DNA from: Anaerolineales bacterium
GTDB lineage: Bacteria > Chloroflexota > Anaerolineae > Anaerolineales > JABWBV01
DNA: 7,283 nucleotides
Direction: 5' to 3'
Assembly: GCA_027019845.1 (NCBI GenBank)
Contig: JALUWE010000485.1
Span: forward strand, 1 to 7,283
A program made the translations under genes and the position numbers. A model generated the notes under the pieces. It was not told the DNA's origin, made no database searches, and worked only from the letters and a program-made list of their open reading frames with translations. Positions 4,794 to 7,283 of the stretch are shown here, in pieces (within the stretch, counting starts at the first letter, position 1; each line of letters opens with the position of its first letter).

Positions 4794-5708
4794 ACGCCGC
4801 CGCTTCACACGGTAGTACACCCTCCCCAGCCCCCCCAATCCGATCACGCTCAACCCGGCAAACAAAATGCGGTGCCACTCGCGCAACGCGGTGGGGGGAT
4901 GGATGAACAACGATTGCAGGTAGCCGCGCAGCGCGGCCCAGGATTGCCCGCCGTCGAGCAGATAGCGCGCGTTGAAGCGGTGCGCCGCGGCCCACACCTG
5001 CCGTGAATGGCAGGCCACAACCGCGCGGGTGCCGGGATACGTGGACATCCACTCCACGATACGGTAGGCCTCCTCCCCGAACTTCTCCGCCAGGGCGACA
5101 TTTTTGGCCGCGGGATGGTGGCGGGCAAACGCCCACACACGCGGGACGTGCAGCGTTTTCGTCTGGGAGGCGATGCGCAACCAGAGATGGTGATCCAGCA
5201 GCAGGTGATACGACTCATCCAACCCCCCGGCCCTCTGCCAGGCATCCCGGCGCACGAACACCGCGGGCTGGCAGATGATGTTGAACGCGGCCAACCCCTC
5301 CAGCCCCCAATCGGCGAATTTCTGCTCGTTGAAAGGCCTGCCTTTGCGGTCGATGCTGACCGCATCCCCATACACCATCCCGGCCGCGGGGTTGGCCTGC
5401 AACGCGGCCACGGCCTGCGACACCGCGCCCCTCGCGTACAAATCGTCGGAGTTCAGCCAGGCGACCACATCGCCCGTAGCGTGCGCCATGCCCTTGTTGA
5501 TCGCCTCCGCCTGCCCCCGGTCCGGCTCGGAGACCCACCAGGCCAGCCGGTTTGCATATTTTTCGATGATCTCCAAACTGCCATCGGTTGAGCCGCCGTC
5601 TACGATGATGTATTCGATGTTCGGGTAGTCCTGCGAGAGCACCGACTGGATGGTCTGTTCGATGAATTCGGCCTGGTTGAAGGAGGGGGTGACGATGGAA
5701 ACGCGCAT
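4785..5708 (-). CDS. Family 2 glycosyltransferase (GT-A fold), second paralogue
   Basis: A complete 307-residue GT2 enzyme. VSIVTPSFNQ (3-12) opens the Rossmann-like donor domain, VDGGSTDGS (36-44) contacts the nucleotide, LNSDD (85-89) is the metal-binding DxD-type motif, and LDHHLW (171-176) marks the acceptor-side acidic region. After about residue 250 there is a weakly hydrophobic stretch (IGLGGLG) and a basic tail RVKRRRFV, perhaps a membrane-surface anchor. The start at 5708 is 6 bp after the stop of the sugar dehydrogenase gene, so the two are almost certainly one transcript. The last two residues and the stop codon come from the nonamer array beginning there, so the original C-terminus may have been altered by the repeat. 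It is longer than the first GT2 paralogue and the C-terminal halves diverge, indicating different acceptors. Confidence 0.9.
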   Translation of the reverse strand: MRVSIVTPSFNQAEFIEQTIQSVLSQDYPNIEYIIVDGGSTDGSLEIIEKYANRLAWWVSEPDRGQAEAINKGMAHATGDVVAWLNSDDLYARGAVSQAVAALQANPAAGMVYGDAVSIDRKGRPFNEQKFADWGLEGLAAFNIICQPAVFVRRDAWQRAGGLDESYHLLLDHHLWLRIASQTKTLHVPRVWAFARHHPAAKNVALAEKFGEEAYRIVEWMSTYPGTRAVVACHSRQVWAAAHRFNARYLLDGGQSWAALRGYLQSLFIHPPTALREWHRILFAGLSVIGLGGLGRVYYRVKRRRFV

Positions 5709-5714
5709 CCCGGT

Positions 5715-7244
5715 TTACCTGGGCACCAGCTTGTAAATCCCGCCGCCGAAATTGGCGAGGTACAGTTCTCCGGCCTCGTCCACGCCGAAAGAGCTGATGG
5801 CGAAGGGGGTATCGAACAGCAGGCGGGCTTGCCATTCGCCCTGCGGAGTCTGGGAAAGCCCCCAGATCAGCCCCAGGCAAAAATCGCCGAAGATGTACGT
5901 GCCTTGCAATTCGGGAATCGCCTCCCCGCGGTACACGTAGCCGCCGATCAGCGCGCACACGCCGCCGCCCACAGGGTTGGCCCAGATGGGCGGGCGCACC
6001 ACCACGCCCGGGGGCAGATTCCCGTCGAAATCGCCGTAGGTCACGAAGCCCTCGAAAAAATTCCAGCCGAAGTTGGCCCCGCCCGGCTCCCCGGCCCGCA
6101 TCAGGTCGATCTCGTCGAAGTCTTTGTGCCCCACATCGCCGATGTACAGGTCGCCGGTGAGCGCATCGAACGAAAAACGCCACGGGTTGCGCAGGCCGTA
6201 GGCCCAGATTTCGCCGCGGCCGTAGGTGCTGGCAAAGGGATTGTCAGGGGGGATGGCGTAGGGCGCGCCGTTGTCCACGTCGATGCGCAAAATTTTGCCC
6301 AGCAGCGTGTCGAGGGATTGCGCCATGCCGTAGGGGTCGCGTTGGATGCCGCCGTCGCCCAGGCCGATGTACAGGTAGCCGTCCGGGCCGAAGGCGAGCT
6401 GGCCGCCGTTGTGGTCTTCGGCGAGCTGCACCACGCCGAGCAGCTTGAACTCGCTGTCCGGGTCGGCGCGGTTGGGGTCGTCGGGCGAAACGGTAAAGCG
6501 GGAGATGACGGTGTTGCCGCGCTGGTCGATGTAGTTGACGTAAAAATAGCCGTTTTCCGCGTAGTTGGGGTGGAAGGCCAGGCCGAGGAAACCCTGCTCG
6601 GGGCTGTCGATCTTTTGTAGCACGCGGTCGCGGATGTCCAGGAACGGCGCGTCAAGCAGTTGGCCGTTTTGCAAAATGCGGATGCGGCCGCGCTTGATGA
6701 CGATGAACAGCCGGCCGGAGCCGTCACCCGCGTTGACGATCCCGACGGGCTGGTCGAACGATTCGTAGATGAGCTGCCACCGGCCGGGTTCGAGTGGCCG
6801 GGGGAGGGGCGTCCGTTGGGGGGTGGGCGTGGCCGCTGGGGTCGGGGTGGTGGGCAGGGTGGGGGTGGGGGTGTTGGCAAGGGAGCGGTAGAGGAACGAG
6901 TCCCGCCGCGCGGTGGCCAGGTGAATCAGGATCGCGGCCCCGATCAGGGCGCCGGCCCCAAGCGTGATCCACGCCGCGCGGGTGACCGCCTCCCGATCCG
7001 AACGCTCCCCCCACCAGGCCAGCGCGCCCGGCACGGCCAGCGCCAGCCCCGCCAGGCCGATGATCGGGCGCAGGCGGTTGTAGAAGGCCAGATCGATGCT
7101 CTCGAAACTGCCGTCGCGCACCAGCGAGTCGGCCAGCAGGCGGAACAGACGAAAAGGGGACAGGTCGGCGGGCAACAGAGCAAACAGCACGATGAACAGC
7201 CCGGCAATGAGGGCGATACGGAGTGGAAAACGGAGAGGTTTCAT
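5715..7244 (-). CDS. Membrane-anchored PQQ-type sugar dehydrogenase (GSDH family)
   Basis: 509 residues. Three hydrophobic segments (about 9-26, 60-78, 91-110) separated by a basic turn predict N-in, C-out topology. A Thr/Pro-rich linker (about 124-150) follows, then a six-bladed propeller of the glucose/sorbosone dehydrogenase family (about 156-509) placed outside the membrane. Family marks include EQGFLGLAFHPNY (216-228), EDHNGGQLAFGPDG (276-289) with H278 as the likely catalytic His, GLGDGG (294-299), GLRNPWRFSFD (350-360) and GGYVYRG (434-440). C430 and C456 could form a disulfide. The family oxidises sugars with pyrroloquinoline quinone, but many members, including the Hhip-like ones, have no proven activity, so substrate and cofactor use are inferred. 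ATG 7244 fits the start of the first membrane segment after a basic MKPLRFPLR. Upstream is a C-rich hexamer repeat with no Shine-Dalgarno sequence. A GT2 gene follows after 6 bp. Confidence 0.88.
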   Translation of the reverse strand: MKPLRFPLRIALIAGLFIVLFALLPADLSPFRLFRLLADSLVRDGSFESIDLAFYNRLRPIIGLAGLALAVPGALAWWGERSDREAVTRAAWITLGAGALIGAAILIHLATARRDSFLYRSLANTPTPTLPTTPTPAATPTPQRTPLPRPLEPGRWQLIYESFDQPVGIVNAGDGSGRLFIVIKRGRIRILQNGQLLDAPFLDIRDRVLQKIDSPEQGFLGLAFHPNYAENGYFYVNYIDQRGNTVISRFTVSPDDPNRADPDSEFKLLGVVQLAEDHNGGQLAFGPDGYLYIGLGDGGIQRDPYGMAQSLDTLLGKILRIDVDNGAPYAIPPDNPFASTYGRGEIWAYGLRNPWRFSFDALTGDLYIGDVGHKDFDEIDLMRAGEPGGANFGWNFFEGFVTYGDFDGNLPPGVVVRPPIWANPVGGGVCALIGGYVYRGEAIPELQGTYIFGDFCLGLIWGLSQTPQGEWQARLLFDTPFAISSFGVDEAGELYLANFGGGIYKLVPR

Positions 7245-7249
7245 AGAGG

Positions 7250-7283
7250 GGGGATGGGGAAGGGATAGGGATGGGGATAGGGA
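7250..7283. repeat. Hexamer tandem repeat upstream of the sugar dehydrogenase
   Basis: GGGGAT, GGGGAA, GGGATA, GGGATG, GGGATA and a partial unit continue to the right edge of the window. On the minus strand this is C-rich and lies 5 bases before the ATG at 7244, where a purine-rich ribosome site would be expected. The array probably extends beyond the window. Confidence 0.7.

Noticed and set aside
5215..6183. Minus-strand 322-codon frame across the dehydrogenase/GT2 junction
   Set aside because: Arg/Gly-rich shadow frame crossing two well-supported genes in another frame; no domain visible.

Overview
The window reads like a stretch of a G+C-rich bacterial chromosome, most likely from the Chloroflexota (Anaerolineae-type). 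That placement is inference. It rests on the style of the GT-C membrane glycosyltransferases, a Thr/Pro-rich linker on an exported sugar dehydrogenase, a small two-gene nucleotidyltransferase module I associate with Chloroflexi and cyanobacteria, and abundant degenerate short tandem repeats. No rRNA, tRNA or CRISPR array is visible.

Layout, right to left, because most genes lie on the minus strand. A membrane-anchored PQQ-type sugar dehydrogenase (7244-5715) is followed after 6 bp by a family 2 glycosyltransferase (5708-4785). The interval 4425-4784 holds no credible gene. It is almost wholly built of short tandem repeats whose period alternates 9, 7, 9, 7, 9. A GT-C (GT39-like) membrane glycosyltransferase follows (4424-2844). 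A plus-strand, lower-G+C module sits at 2259-2829: a 62-residue protein and an overlapping nucleotidyltransferase. The minus strand then resumes with a second family 2 glycosyltransferase (2219-1446), a fragment of a GH43-like beta-propeller gene joined by an ATGA overlap (1449-1000), and a second GT-C glycosyltransferase (990 to beyond base 1).

Together the minus-strand genes look like an envelope or extracellular glycan locus. The GT-A enzymes would add sugars from nucleotide donors in the cytoplasm, the GT-C enzymes from lipid-linked sugars at the outer face of the membrane. The propeller fragment and sugar dehydrogenase point to extracellular carbohydrate metabolism. The nucleotidyltransferase pair looks like an acquired cargo unit resembling toxin-antitoxin modules.

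The most unusual content is the repeats. Heptamer, nonamer and hexamer arrays of different sequences occur at several places. They abut or overlap start codons (990, 4424, near 7244), supply stop codons (1000-1002 and 4785-4787), and sit in frame inside both GT-C genes. Period is conserved between arrays while sequence is not. This resembles the heptanucleotide STRR repeats known from heterocystous cyanobacteria, but the alternating 9/7 mosaic is something I do not recognise as described.
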